Positions 45,601 to 54,646 of a DNA stretch of 64,000 nucleotides are shown piece after piece. A program made the position numbers and the translations under genes. The number at the start of each line of letters is the position of its first letter. Within the stretch, counting starts at the first letter, position 1. This DNA comes from UBA3478 sp965662045 (lineage in GTDB: Bacteria > Bacteroidota > Bacteroidia > Flavobacteriales > Flavobacteriaceae). Location: the NCBI GenBank assembly GCA_965662045.1, contig CBFIGE010000012.1, forward strand, positions 1 to 64,000, given 5' to 3'. The notes beneath the pieces are model-generated. The model did not search any database, was not told where the DNA came from, and saw only the letters and a list, made by a program, of their open reading frames with translations.

Positions 45601-45911
45601 TGGTAGGTTAAACGCTTGGCATTTCCTCCAACGGCTGGCATAACAAACACATCAAAGTTGCCGTATCTGTCAGAAGAAAATGCAATTTGCGTTCCGTCTT
45701 GACTCCAAACAGGCATATAATCATGTGCTTTGTGAAAAGTGATTTGTTTGGCATCGCCACCACTTGAAGACACGGTATACAGATCACCCATATAAGTAAA
45801 GGCAATGGTTTGACCGTCTGGTGAAATAGCTGGATATCTCATCCATCTCGGCTGGTCTTGTGCATACGTTTGAAGTGTTATAAAAACAAAAAGAAATAGA
45901 ATACGTTTCAT
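42672..45911 (-). CDS. Tricorn-like S41 serine protease, exported
   Basis: I use the ATG at 45911 (MKRILFLFVFITLQTYAQDQP), which gives a signal peptide; an upstream in-frame ATG at 45995 adds 28 unlikely residues. The protein of 1,079 residues has an N-terminal beta-propeller with PD40-type repeats (PAISPDGQTIAFTYMGDLY, WSQDGTQIAFSSDRYGNFD and more), a second propeller with LSPNGKEIAF, a KEESSKKKKAKKSKDD-like basic linker near 570, a PDZ domain (TSIDGKRVTPERDFATYLN) and an S41 peptidase core with FNESNYSDGHCFAQGY (nucleophile Ser). It probably degrades peptides in the periplasm. Confidence 0.93.
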   Translation of the reverse strand: MKRILFLFVFITLQTYAQDQPRWMRYPAISPDGQTIAFTYMGDLYTVSSSGGDAKQITFHKAHDYMPVWSQDGTQIAFSSDRYGNFDVFVMPAVGGNAKRLTYHSNNESPYSFSHDGKSVVFGGQRMDNKEHRQYPTGSQPELYAVPVDGGRVNQVFTIPAEYVQVSKDGSKMLYHDKKGGENEWRKHHVSAITRDIWMYDALTDKHQMLISRAGEDRQPIFTADEKGFYYLSEESGTFNVHKTSIDNPEKNQQLTSFDLHPVRFLSMGSGTLSFGYDGQIYTLQEGQTPKKVEVNIIRQDVENSENVVTIKGDVREMSISPNGKEIAFIARGEVFVTSVDGALTKRITSTAEQERFLTWTADGKHLVYASERNGKWSIYKARRSREAQEPFFFASTLIVEESMISNTVDNYLPSFSPDGKKLAYVANRRFIKVRDIATGNEVELLNDEDLFHMRDGDKYFTWSPDSKWLLVDWSKSLSNSEILLMAADGSKCMNLTESGYYDSRPKWVNKGKQMIWFSNRNGLKSYATSGRSQRDVYSMFFTQEGWDEYSLNKEEYELMQAIEEQSSEEDKPEESSKKKKAKKSKDDKTKEEKPLQFDWEDLKERKARFTIHSSSLGDAVLNKDGNKLYYMAAFEGKQNLWMTDLRTKETKLAIKVNGSGSLSWDKDMKNLYLLSGGKITKIDPEKGSKKPIAIRSEMTLNVAAERQYMFDHVWIRTKNIFYEPTFHGMDWDLLKEEYQKYVPHLSNGHEFAEMISELLGELNVSHAGGRYSTKAENPDATASLGIFFDYNYKKDGIKITEVIKGGPLDKAKFKVKAGMIITSIDGKRVTPERDFATYLNRKAGDYTLLELFDPSSNKTESITVQPISLRKLRTLLYNRFVKMNEKEVEQKSQGKLGYVHIPGMSDGPYRSIYDDMMGKYFDRDGVIVDTRFNGGGDLVADLAMFFTGEGFITYATATKVVGGEPTSRWTKPTLVMFNESNYSDGHCFAQGYTDLEIGKTVGMPVPGTCSFAGWEGLPNGSRWGVVPVSAKDKAGRWMENLQTEPSIKVKNWPGVIDTGRDQQLERAIDEMLQDTQNK

Positions 45912-46074
45912 GAAGTTTTGATTTTGTGGGAGAAGATACAAAAGGATATGCAACTTTAAATACCAAGTTGTTGAGCCTTTGGTCCACTTCTGCACTTAAA
46001 AATTATTCGTTATTTTTCAATGGCCAATTAAATTAGAATTAACCTGACTAAGGCGTTTAGCGAATTCTTTGGAC

Positions 46075-46089
46075 ATCAGTAGTACTGAT
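46075..46089. promoter_or_regulatory. 15-bp palindrome upstream of galM
   Basis: ATCAGTA-G-TACTGAT is a perfect inverted repeat ending 39 bp before the galM ATG. Location and symmetry suggest an operator for a sugar-responsive dimeric regulator; no regulator gene is adjacent. Chance cannot be excluded for a single copy. Confidence 0.4.
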
Positions 46090-46128
46090 CAAAAACCTAT
46101 GCAAAGCGCCTAATTATAAATAAGCCTA

Positions 46129-47292
46129 ATGAACTTTTCTAAAATTTACTTTGGATTGCTACTACTTTCTGTGATTTCAGTTTTACTGTTAGGATGCACC
46201 CACAAAAACAATAAGACCAATACTATGCCACAAGTGACTATTGAAAAAAAGCAGTTTGGAACAACCAAAGAGGGTCAAAATGTTGATCAGTACCTACTAA
46301 AAAGTAAATTAGGTATGCAAATTAGCATTATTACTTATGGTGGAATCATTACTTCTTGGACAGCGCCTGATAAAAACGACGACTATAAAGATATCGTCTT
46401 AGGCTATAATACCCTTGAGGAATACGAAACCGAAACTCCCTATTTTGGGGCTCTTATAGGACGATATGGTAACCGAATTGCCAATGGTAGATTTAGTTTA
46501 AACGATACCATATATACCTTGGCGGTTAATAATGGAGTAAACCATTTACACGGTGGTTTAAAGGGGTTTGACAAGGTGGTTTGGGAGGCAGAATCCACGA
46601 CTTCAGACACCGAAGCTTCTTTGGTTTTGAAATACTTGAGTAAAGACACAGAAGAAGGTTACCCAGGAAACCTAGCCACTACAGTAACCTACACCCTTAA
46701 TGACCATAATGAATTAGAAGTAAAGTATGAGGCCATTACCGATAAAACCACAATCGTCAATCTCACGCAGCATTCGTACTTTAATCTTACTGCTGATTTC
46801 AATCAAACGGTATTAGATCACGAGCTTACTATTAATGCAGATTCTTTTATTCCTGTAGATGAAACCCTTATTCCATTTGGTAATTTAAGTAATGTATCTC
46901 AAACACCTTTTGATTTTAGAGCATCTAAAAGAATCGGTCAAGACATTAATGAAGAAAATACACAGTTAATAAATGGATTGGGTTACGATCATTGTTGGGC
47001 GCTAAACGACCAAGACAAGGGTATGCGATTTGCAGCCTCCGCTTATGAGCCTGTTTCTGGACGATTACTCGAGGTGTTCACTGATGAGCCGGGTATACAG
47101 TTTTATTCGGGTAATTTTTTGGATGGCAGTCTACCGAGTAAATCAGGCGGAGTGTATGAGCAACGAACAGGATTTTGTTTGGAAACCCAGCACTACCCCG
47201 ATAGTCCAAATCAAGAAGACTTTCCATCGGTTGTGCTGCATCCCGACGAAAAATACGAGTCGACTACAACTTTTAAACTGTCTGTAAAATAA
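46129..47292 (+). CDS. galM: Aldose 1-epimerase, lipoprotein
   Basis: A 387-residue galactose mutarotase with a lipoprotein signal (VLLLGCTHKN, Cys23), so it acts outside the cytoplasm. Conserved residues are seen in RYGNRIANGRF, NHLHGGLKGFDKVVWEA (His), LTQHSYFNLT (catalytic His), and FCLETQHYPDSPNQ near the C-terminus (catalytic Glu). It interconverts alpha and beta anomers of aldoses. A sodium/sugar symporter gene follows after 38 bp, so the pair likely imports and prepares a hexose. Confidence 0.95.
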   Translation: MNFSKIYFGLLLLSVISVLLLGCTHKNNKTNTMPQVTIEKKQFGTTKEGQNVDQYLLKSKLGMQISIITYGGIITSWTAPDKNDDYKDIVLGYNTLEEYETETPYFGALIGRYGNRIANGRFSLNDTIYTLAVNNGVNHLHGGLKGFDKVVWEAESTTSDTEASLVLKYLSKDTEEGYPGNLATTVTYTLNDHNELEVKYEAITDKTTIVNLTQHSYFNLTADFNQTVLDHELTINADSFIPVDETLIPFGNLSNVSQTPFDFRASKRIGQDINEENTQLINGLGYDHCWALNDQDKGMRFAASAYEPVSGRLLEVFTDEPGIQFYSGNFLDGSLPSKSGGVYEQRTGFCLETQHYPDSPNQEDFPSVVLHPDEKYESTTTFKLSVK

Positions 47293-47330
47293 AATCAGCC
47301 TAAATAGAAAACGATTAAAATCAAAACATT

Positions 47331-49019
47331 ATGGATTTTTCAACTAAGGATTTTGTGGTATTTACGATTTATGCGGTAGTTATTTTGGCTATTGGATTTT
47401 TTGTTTCTCGACAAAAAAAAGGAGAGCGTAAAAGTGCTGAAGATTATTTTTTGGCTGGTAAGTCTCTTCCGTGGTGGGCTATTGGAGCATCGCTCATTGC
47501 TGCAAATATTTCTGCAGAGCAGTTTATTGGAATGTCGGGTTCTGGTTTTGCACTTGGATTGGCTATAGCTTCTTATGAATGGATGGGCGGAATTACCCTT
47601 TTAGTTGTTGGAAAATACTTCTTACCTGTTTTTATAGAAAAAAGACTCTACACCATACCAGAGTTTATAGAAAAAAGATACAGTACGAATTTGAAAACCA
47701 TTTTAGCTGTGTTTTGGATTTCACTATTTGTATTTGTCAATCTCACTACAGTGCTGTTTTTGGGCGGGAAAGCTTTAGATACTATTTTGGGAAGTGGAGA
47801 TGGCAGCATACTTTTAACAAGTATTGTGGGATTAGGACTCTTTGCCGCCGCATACTCTTTATGGGGTGGCTTAGCAGCTGTTGCCTGGACTGATGTGGTT
47901 CAAGTAGTACTTCTAATTATTGGAGGTTTTTTGATGACTTATTTTGCGCTATTGAACGTTACAGAATCTGGTAATTTTATAGAAGGATTAAAGTACGTTT
48001 ACGAGGTTGTGCCCGAACGATTTTCGATGATTTTATCTAAAGGTGAGATCATCACTCCTAACGGAAGGGATGCTTGGTTAGATTTACCGGGACTCGCCGT
48101 GCTTATCGGAGGAATGTGGGTTGCTAATCTCTATTATTGGGGGTTTAATCAATATATTATTCAAAGAACCTTAGCGGCTAAAAGTCTCAAAGAGGGCCAA
48201 AAAGGGATTGTCTTTGCTGCATTTCTTAAGCTACTTCTTCCTGCTATTGTTGTACTTCCTGGTATTATCGCTTATGTAATGAATTTAGATGCCGAATCGG
48301 CAACGTTAAACATGGAATTGATTGAAAGTGGTGGTTTTCTTGGAGTAGATGGAAATATAGCCAATGATAATGCGGCTCCATGGTTGATTAAAAACTATAT
48401 TCCTGCTGGTCTCAAAGGACTCATACTTGCGGCCTTGGCTGCAGCTATCGTTTCATCATTGGCATCGATGATTAACTCGACTTCTACCATCTTTACTATG
48501 GATATTTATAAATCCATCTTCAAAAAAGATGCTTCTGATGCTGAAATGGTTAAAGTTGGCCGTTTAACTGGTCTTGTGGCCTTAATTACTGCTATGCTTA
48601 TTGCACCACAACTCGGAAGTCTTGGACAAGTATTTCAATTTATTCAGGAATATACAGGAATTGTAAGTCCTGGAATATTGGCCGTATTTATTGCAGGATT
48701 ATTTTTTAAAAGAGCAACAAATAATGCGGCAATTTGGGGTGTAATTTTATCCATTCCTATAGCGATGTACTTCAAGGTTTCTCCTAACGGTTGGAGTCAG
48801 TCTATTTTATTTATTGACCTTCCTTTTATGCATCAGATGATGTTGACTTTTGTTGGAACCCTTTTTATAATCTTAGGAGTAAGTGCTCTTGAAGGTAATC
48901 AAGTGAATGACAAAAGCATTGTGCTTAGCAAAAAACTATTTTCCACAGATAGTTATTTCAACATTGGGGCTTTTGGAGTGTTGTTAGTTACTGCACTGCT
49001 CTACGCGCTATTTTGGTAA
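47331..49019 (+). CDS. Sodium/solute symporter (SSS family, SGLT-like)
   Basis: A 562-residue protein with about 13-14 helices. SSS features are SAEDYFLAGKSLPWWAIGASLIAANISAEQFIGMSGSGF (residues about 36-73), RLYTIPEFIEKRY, GGLAAVAWTDVVQ and ALAAAIVSSLASMINSTSTIFTMDIYK near 362-388, where the conserved serines line the sodium site. Sequence type is close to SGLT-like sugar carriers. It follows galM by 38 bp on the same strand, supporting a hexose substrate such as galactose or glucose. Confidence 0.94.
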   Translation: MDFSTKDFVVFTIYAVVILAIGFFVSRQKKGERKSAEDYFLAGKSLPWWAIGASLIAANISAEQFIGMSGSGFALGLAIASYEWMGGITLLVVGKYFLPVFIEKRLYTIPEFIEKRYSTNLKTILAVFWISLFVFVNLTTVLFLGGKALDTILGSGDGSILLTSIVGLGLFAAAYSLWGGLAAVAWTDVVQVVLLIIGGFLMTYFALLNVTESGNFIEGLKYVYEVVPERFSMILSKGEIITPNGRDAWLDLPGLAVLIGGMWVANLYYWGFNQYIIQRTLAAKSLKEGQKGIVFAAFLKLLLPAIVVLPGIIAYVMNLDAESATLNMELIESGGFLGVDGNIANDNAAPWLIKNYIPAGLKGLILAALAAAIVSSLASMINSTSTIFTMDIYKSIFKKDASDAEMVKVGRLTGLVALITAMLIAPQLGSLGQVFQFIQEYTGIVSPGILAVFIAGLFFKRATNNAAIWGVILSIPIAMYFKVSPNGWSQSILFIDLPFMHQMMLTFVGTLFIILGVSALEGNQVNDKSIVLSKKLFSTDSYFNIGAFGVLLVTALLYALFW

Positions 49020-49218
49020 TGGACTGCGGTTAATTGAGATTTATTCTAGTATTTCTGTGAAGAGTTTAATTTCTTTTTAATGAAAGGGCTTTTTATTTGA
49101 AAAGCAAGTGCTAATGATACCAGATTTTTGAAAGAGAATTGAACTGCTCTTTTTAAAAAGACCGTGAAAATAACTTGTTTGTATTACCTGTGCTAAATTC
49201 TCAATTTATCAAAGAAAT

Positions 49219-50088
49219 TTAATTTTCATAAATACTCATATTGAGGTTTTGTGAATCTAAATATTCAATTCTATGTCTATTAACGCTTAAAATCGCATCT
49301 CTCGTTTCACTTGAAATTCTTTCCGGAAAATATCTCACAGCAATATATAAAGGCATTAGCTCAGCTAAGTCTTCTCTAAATGGATGATTTTTAGCATAGG
49401 TTGATATATACTGTTGATTATCATCTTCAGTAGCTTTTGTCCAGCCTTCTCCATCGCCGTATCCACTATTTGTCCAACCGCCATTTGGATAATGATATGC
49501 ATCTAAAGAGGTATGTGCCGCCTCATGAATTAATGTTTCTTCGACAATGCCTGAACCGTAATTTTCATAAACGGTAGTCATTCCTGTATGTACTAAAATA
49601 TTGTTGTTTCCTCCTCCATATGCCTCTTCTCCTTTGTGAATCCACATTGTTTCGACATTTCTTCTTAGTTCTGTAGAAAGTTGACCAATTAAAAATGCAT
49701 ATTTAGATGCTTCTAAACTAGCATTTTCAAATGAAAATTCAGGATTAACTTGTATTTCTGTTTTTAGACCATCTGTAAAATCAACATCAAATAAGTAAGG
49801 TTCTAAATTTACCCATCTACCTCCATTTCTTCTGTCATACATTTGCCTTAAACCAGTTCCTTTGTATAAAATGTTAGTGTATAAACTAGGATCTGTTGAT
49901 GTAATAATATCCCCTGTAATCCAAGTTGTCCCATCAAAAGGAGGGTTGGTAAGTGCAAGTTTATTGTACTCTTTTCCTTGATAAATGTATTCTAGATTTT
50001 CATCTAATGCAGGGGTCTCTTCTTTGGAGGAACAACCTAAAAGAATTAAAACTAGAAACGTGCTACTTTTTAAGGCTGACTTTTTCAT
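49219..50088 (-). CDS. Putative zinc-metalloprotease-like lipoprotein
   Basis: A 289-residue lipoprotein (LILLGCSSKEE, Cys19). Residues 184-199, EETLIHEAAHTSLDAY, contain the HExxH zinc-binding signature (His188, Glu189, His192) with a further His199, and FREDLAELMPLY follows. The rest is not familiar, so the peptidase family is not assigned. The protein would be lipid-anchored on the periplasmic or outer surface. Base composition is slightly more AT-rich than its neighbours. It stands alone, 86 bp downstream of the D-aminoacylase-like gene. Confidence 0.7.
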   Translation of the reverse strand: MKKSALKSSTFLVLILLGCSSKEETPALDENLEYIYQGKEYNKLALTNPPFDGTTWITGDIITSTDPSLYTNILYKGTGLRQMYDRRNGGRWVNLEPYLFDVDFTDGLKTEIQVNPEFSFENASLEASKYAFLIGQLSTELRRNVETMWIHKGEEAYGGGNNNILVHTGMTTVYENYGSGIVEETLIHEAAHTSLDAYHYPNGGWTNSGYGDGEGWTKATEDDNQQYISTYAKNHPFREDLAELMPLYIAVRYFPERISSETRDAILSVNRHRIEYLDSQNLNMSIYEN

Positions 50089-50173
50089 CTGACACAGGTT
50101 TAATTACAAAATTCAGAATTAAAAACAGTTAATGCTTAAATATATAAATGTTAAGGTAGACATTGATTATTCT

Positions 50174-51763
50174 TTAGTTTCTTTTTATCCATTTTCCGGG
50201 TAGCTGACCTGTTAGTTTTTCTTGCTCTAACACAATTGTACCATTCACTAAAACATATTTTATCCCACTTGGAAAATGATGTGGATCAGTATAGGTCGAA
50301 TTGTCTTTGATGGTTTGAAAATCGAAAATAACGAGATCAGCAAATGTACCTTCTTCAATTCGACCACGGTCTTTCAAGCCTATTTTTTCTGCTGGTAAAT
50401 AGGTCATTTTATGTATCGCATTTTCCAGACTGATGATTTTTTTGTCGCGAACATAATGCCCAAGTATTTTTGGGAAAGCACCATAACATCGCGGATGTGG
50501 ATGTCCTTGACCAAAATTGAGTAAATCTCCATCAGAGTCAATCATGGTTCTAGGATGTTGAAGAAATCGTTCGATGTCTTGCTCAGACATGGCATGGAAA
50601 ATACCAATAAACCCACCTTGCAATTCCAAATCAAGAATTAGGTTTATGCCTGTTTCTAAAGTAAGAGGTAGTCCTAAATGTTTAGCGTAATCAGCAAGCG
50701 TTTTGCCGCTAAATGCAGGATTTTGTTTGAAACTTCTAAATTGAATTCTCGTTAAATCTTCTCCACCAGCATCTCTTTTAAAAAGTTCTGCCATTTCCTG
50801 TTTTATTTTAAGAGAAACAGTTTTATTATTAAGTCGTCTTTGCAAGCCTTCACGACCTCCTTCCATGGCCCATTGTGGAATCAAGATTGAACTGATCGTA
50901 CTAAAGGCTGTGTAAGGATATATATCATGGCTTATTTGAATGCCAGCTTGTTGAGCGGAATCAATCAAAATCAACGCTTTTTCGGCCCATCCCCATTGTG
51001 TCTGTCCAGTCGCTTTTAAATGATTGATTTGGACTGGAATATTAGCCTTTTTACCAATATTGATAGTTTCTCGAATAGATTGTAATAGACCACTTCCCTC
51101 ATTGCGCATATGCGTGAAATAAACTCCATTGTATTTAGCGGCAACTTTAGCCAGTTCTACAATTTCAGATTCGTTTGCATAATTTCCTGGAACATATTCC
51201 AGTCCAGTAGACAAACCTAAAGCTCCTTGTTTCATACTGGCTTCAACATAATACTTCATACTATCTAAGGCTTCTTTTGAAGAGACTTCATTTTTTAAGC
51301 CTATAACCTGTTTTCGAGTCCATGAGTGACCGGCAAAATAGCCAACGTTAGGAGCCATATTAAGCGTATCAGCATAAACATCCAACGGAAAAGCTTGGTC
51401 GCCACTGTGTAAGCTTGCCATTAAGGTGGTCACCCCCTGACGAATAAAATTTTCAGCATTTGGATAATTTTGAATATCTACAGTAACATTGGTATGCATA
51501 TCAATAAATCCAGGAGTTACAATTAAACCACTAGCGTCAATGTTGTTACTAGCTTTACCTGTGTCAATAATTTTTCTTGAAATTTTTACAATTTTATTAT
51601 TCTTTATTGCGATTGTAGCACTGTATGTTGGTAGGCCCATACCATCAACGATAGTAGCGTTTTGAATGATTAAATCATAGATTTTGCCGGGTTTATTGCA
51701 GCTAGAAATAATGATCAATCCGACTATGAGAAAAACAATTGGTCTGATAATTTGCTTTTTCAT
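50174..51763 (-). CDS. D-aminoacylase-like amidohydrolase, lipoprotein
   Basis: A 529-residue amidohydrolase with a lipoprotein signal (IIIISSCNKPG, Cys22). The family is shown by THMRNEGSGLLQSIRETI, QINHLKATGQTQWG, ISHDIYPYTAFST and the late DSDGDLLNFGQGHPHPRCYGAFPKILGHYVRD. The first metal motif reads GFIDMHTN (His90, Asn92) rather than the usual HxH or HxD, so a metal ligand is changed, and the Cys found in classic D-aminoacylases is not seen nearby. N-acyl-D-amino acids or dipeptides are probable substrates. It is divergent from the YfcC-type carrier and M20 deacylase genes. Confidence 0.87.
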   Translation of the reverse strand: MKKQIIRPIVFLIVGLIIISSCNKPGKIYDLIIQNATIVDGMGLPTYSATIAIKNNKIVKISRKIIDTGKASNNIDASGLIVTPGFIDMHTNVTVDIQNYPNAENFIRQGVTTLMASLHSGDQAFPLDVYADTLNMAPNVGYFAGHSWTRKQVIGLKNEVSSKEALDSMKYYVEASMKQGALGLSTGLEYVPGNYANESEIVELAKVAAKYNGVYFTHMRNEGSGLLQSIRETINIGKKANIPVQINHLKATGQTQWGWAEKALILIDSAQQAGIQISHDIYPYTAFSTISSILIPQWAMEGGREGLQRRLNNKTVSLKIKQEMAELFKRDAGGEDLTRIQFRSFKQNPAFSGKTLADYAKHLGLPLTLETGINLILDLELQGGFIGIFHAMSEQDIERFLQHPRTMIDSDGDLLNFGQGHPHPRCYGAFPKILGHYVRDKKIISLENAIHKMTYLPAEKIGLKDRGRIEEGTFADLVIFDFQTIKDNSTYTDPHHFPSGIKYVLVNGTIVLEQEKLTGQLPGKWIKRN

Positions 51764-51981
51764 TATGAACTATTTCTTTCATGGAAAACCTCCTGGTTCT
51801 CACGTTTTTGTTTTAAAATAAGCAGAAGTAATTATCTAAGAGTAGTTAATGTAAAGAAGTAATACTCAAAATAGTCATTTAACTTCATTTTTTTGATAAA
51901 AAGAGCACAAACATTTTATGGTAGTAATTATCTTGATATAGTGGAATGTCATTGTAAGTTATTTATTTTTGGAGTTCACGG

Positions 51982-53385
51982 ATGATGATATTTCACATGA
52001 AGCGCAAATCTATTTTTGAACGAATTCCTCATGCTATCACAATGCTATTTGGAATCATTGTGTTGGTTTCGATATTAACCTATATACTTCCTGCCGGAAC
52101 TTATGAGAGAATAATTATTGATGGTCGAAGTAGGGTGGTGCCTAATTCATACAAAATCATTGCTTCAACACCAATAAATGTATTAGACATGTTCAAGGCT
52201 ATTCCACTTGGTTTCAAAGCAGGGGTAGAAATTATATTCATAGTATTAGCTGGTGGAATCATGTTTGGCTTTATGGAAAAATCAAAGGCCATAGAAAATG
52301 CAGTTGGAACACTGATTAACAAGTTGGGACTTGAACGTAAGAATTTGATCATCGTTATAATGACTTTTATTTACGGACTTTTAGGAGTAACTGTTGGTTA
52401 TGAAAATAATATTGCTCTAATTCCTATTTCTGCTATGTTGAGTCTTGCTTTAGGTGGTGATTTGATTCTCGCTGCAGGTATTTCTGTAGGAGCAATGACT
52501 ATTGGATTTGGGCTGTCTCCAATAAACCCATATACGGTTGGAACAGGGCATAAATTAGCCGAGTTGCCTATGTTTTCGGGAGCATTATTACGAAGTGTAT
52601 TGTGTTTTTCAAGTCTAAGTGTTATGGCTTATTACAATGTGCGGTATTTTAAAAAAATAACAAATCAACCTGATAAAAGTTTAGCAATAGGTCTCGATAC
52701 CAACAACTTAGAACTATCAAAACCGCTTAAAGACTATACCTTAAATTCTAAAAATTGGTTAGTCATAGGTATTTTTCTTTTGGGTTTAATCGCTATACTC
52801 TACGGTGTCTTTAATTTGAACTGGCATATTAACGAACTCTCTGCGGTTTTTTTAATTATCGGGCTACTCTGTGGAATAGTTTCAAAAATGACTGCGACTA
52901 AAATCAGTGAGACATTACTCGAATCGGTTGCTTTTGCAGCGCCAGGTGCATTCTTGGTTGGTTTTGCCACCTCTATCAAGGTGCTCATGGAAATGGGTAA
53001 TATAGGTGATACAATATCTTATCAGCTCTCAAATATCTTAGAAGGACTTCCATTGTATTTGGCGGCTATATGCATGTCTATTTCTCAAACCATTATTAAT
53101 TTTTTTATACCATCAGGAAGTGGTCAGGCTCTTGCGACATTACCTGTGATGCTGCCTTTGGGAGAGTCACTTGGTCTATCGCAGCAAATCACTATTTTGG
53201 CTTTTCAAATTGGAGATGGTATTTCAAATCTTGTCAATCCAACTCTTGGAGGATTAATTGCAATGCTCAGTATGTGTCGTGTTCCTATTGATCGCTGGAT
53301 ACGATTTATTTTTCCTGTTCTACTCATTATACTCATGTTTGCATTCGTGATAATGATTATAGCAGTAGCGACGAATTATAGTTAA
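51982..53385 (+). CDS. YfcC/AbgT-like carrier, probably for dipeptides or N-acyl amino acids
   Basis: A 467-residue transporter with about 12 helices. The YfcC/DcuC-like pattern is seen in the amphipathic entry RKSIFERIPHAITMLFGIIVLVSILTYILPAGTYER (residues 5-40) and the two glycine-rich re-entrant segments VTVGYENNIALIPISAMLSLALGGD and FFIPSGSGQALATLPVMLPLGESLGLS. Family members move dicarboxylates, peptides or acylated amino acids. It is followed after 7 bp by an M20 deacylase gene and is divergent from a D-aminoacylase-like gene, which supports uptake of N-acyl amino acids. Confidence 0.9.
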   Translation: MMIFHMKRKSIFERIPHAITMLFGIIVLVSILTYILPAGTYERIIIDGRSRVVPNSYKIIASTPINVLDMFKAIPLGFKAGVEIIFIVLAGGIMFGFMEKSKAIENAVGTLINKLGLERKNLIIVIMTFIYGLLGVTVGYENNIALIPISAMLSLALGGDLILAAGISVGAMTIGFGLSPINPYTVGTGHKLAELPMFSGALLRSVLCFSSLSVMAYYNVRYFKKITNQPDKSLAIGLDTNNLELSKPLKDYTLNSKNWLVIGIFLLGLIAILYGVFNLNWHINELSAVFLIIGLLCGIVSKMTATKISETLLESVAFAAPGAFLVGFATSIKVLMEMGNIGDTISYQLSNILEGLPLYLAAICMSISQTIINFFIPSGSGQALATLPVMLPLGESLGLSQQITILAFQIGDGISNLVNPTLGGLIAMLSMCRVPIDRWIRFIFPVLLIILMFAFVIMIIAVATNYS

Positions 53386-53392
53386 TTACACC

Positions 53393-54565
53393 ATGAATAT
53401 GAATGTAGAAGAAGTCTTAGCAAAACTAGTTTCATTTCCTGTTTTAGGAGGTCAAAGCAATCTCAGTATCCTAAATTGGATAAAAACATATGTTGAATCA
53501 CACGGAGTTGAGGCTCACTTAGTCCCAAATCAAGAAGGAAATAAAGCTTCTCTTCACTGTAGAATAGGTCCTGCTGTGGATGGAGGTGTGATTCTCTCTG
53601 GTCATATGGATGTTGTTCCGGTTGAAGGACAAGAGTGGTCTACCGATCCATTTACTCTTACTGATAAAGGGGATGAAAATCTATATGGTCGTGGTTCATG
53701 TGATATGAAAGGCTTTATTGCTTGTTGCCTAGCGGTCTTACCAGAGATGATTCAAACTGATCTAAAAAAACCCATATATTTCGCTTTTTCTTATGATGAA
53801 GAAGTCGGTTGTCTAGCGGGGCCAGATTTGGCTAAAGCAATTAAAGATGATTACAGCGAGACACCAAAATACGCTATAATTGGAGAGCCCTCGATGATGG
53901 AGCCTATCATAGGGCAAAAAGGGATTTATATCATGGAGACTTATGTAAATGGATCTGCTGGTCACAGCAGTAGAATAAAACAAGAAGTAAGTGCTATTCA
54001 TGAAGCCATGCGCTTAATTTTATGGCTTGAGAAAAAAATGGATACTTTGGTCGAACAAGGTGAAAAAGATGATCGTTTTCATCCGCCGCATTCTACCATT
54101 CACATTGGAATTGTAAATGGGGGTATAGCGCCTAACGTAATTGCTGATAAGGCCCATTTTTTTTGGGACTTAAGAACAATTCCAAAAGATAGCATGGGAG
54201 ATATTATTGCTGAATTTGAGGCTTTTTGTAGAGAGCGTGAAAAAGAATTGCGTAAAATTTATCCGAATTTTAAAATAGAGAATGTAGAGAATCACCCTTC
54301 TGTGCCTCATTTAGATACACAAATCGACGATGAGGTAGTGGATTTGATTAAAAAGGTATCAGGCAATTCAAATTGGTCTACAGTATCGTATGCGGCAGAA
54401 GCTGGGCAATTTGCAAACGAAGGCTTTCAGTCTGCAATTTGTGGACCAGGAAGTATTGCACAGGCTCATAGAGCTAACGAATTTGTGGCCAAAGTCCAAC
54501 TAGAAAAAGGGGTAAAGATGCTTCTTAATCTGACTGAAGAATTGTCTACAGAAGAATTTTCATAG
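53393..54565 (+). CDS. M20 family deacylase, acetylornithine deacetylase-like
   Basis: A 390-residue cytoplasmic M20 metallopeptidase. Zinc ligands and the catalytic base are seen in SGHMDVVPVEG (His), GRGSCDMKGFIACCLAV (Asp), SYDEEVGCLAG (catalytic Glu and zinc Glu), IGEPSMMEPIIGQKG and the final AHRANEFVA (His). The dimerisation domain (HPPHSTIHIGIVNGGIAPNVIADKAHFFWDLR) is complete. Type is ArgE-like, but the location after a carrier and away from arginine genes points to general N-acyl-amino-acid or dipeptide hydrolysis. Confidence 0.9.
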   Translation: MNMNVEEVLAKLVSFPVLGGQSNLSILNWIKTYVESHGVEAHLVPNQEGNKASLHCRIGPAVDGGVILSGHMDVVPVEGQEWSTDPFTLTDKGDENLYGRGSCDMKGFIACCLAVLPEMIQTDLKKPIYFAFSYDEEVGCLAGPDLAKAIKDDYSETPKYAIIGEPSMMEPIIGQKGIYIMETYVNGSAGHSSRIKQEVSAIHEAMRLILWLEKKMDTLVEQGEKDDRFHPPHSTIHIGIVNGGIAPNVIADKAHFFWDLRTIPKDSMGDIIAEFEAFCREREKELRKIYPNFKIENVENHPSVPHLDTQIDDEVVDLIKKVSGNSNWSTVSYAAEAGQFANEGFQSAICGPGSIAQAHRANEFVAKVQLEKGVKMLLNLTEELSTEEFS

Positions 54566-54646
54566 GAGATCCCATAATTAAAATTCTCAATTTATTGTTT
54601 CGGGAGTTGAGGTAATAAGTCTAAGAACCTTTTTTCACAAAAGCTT

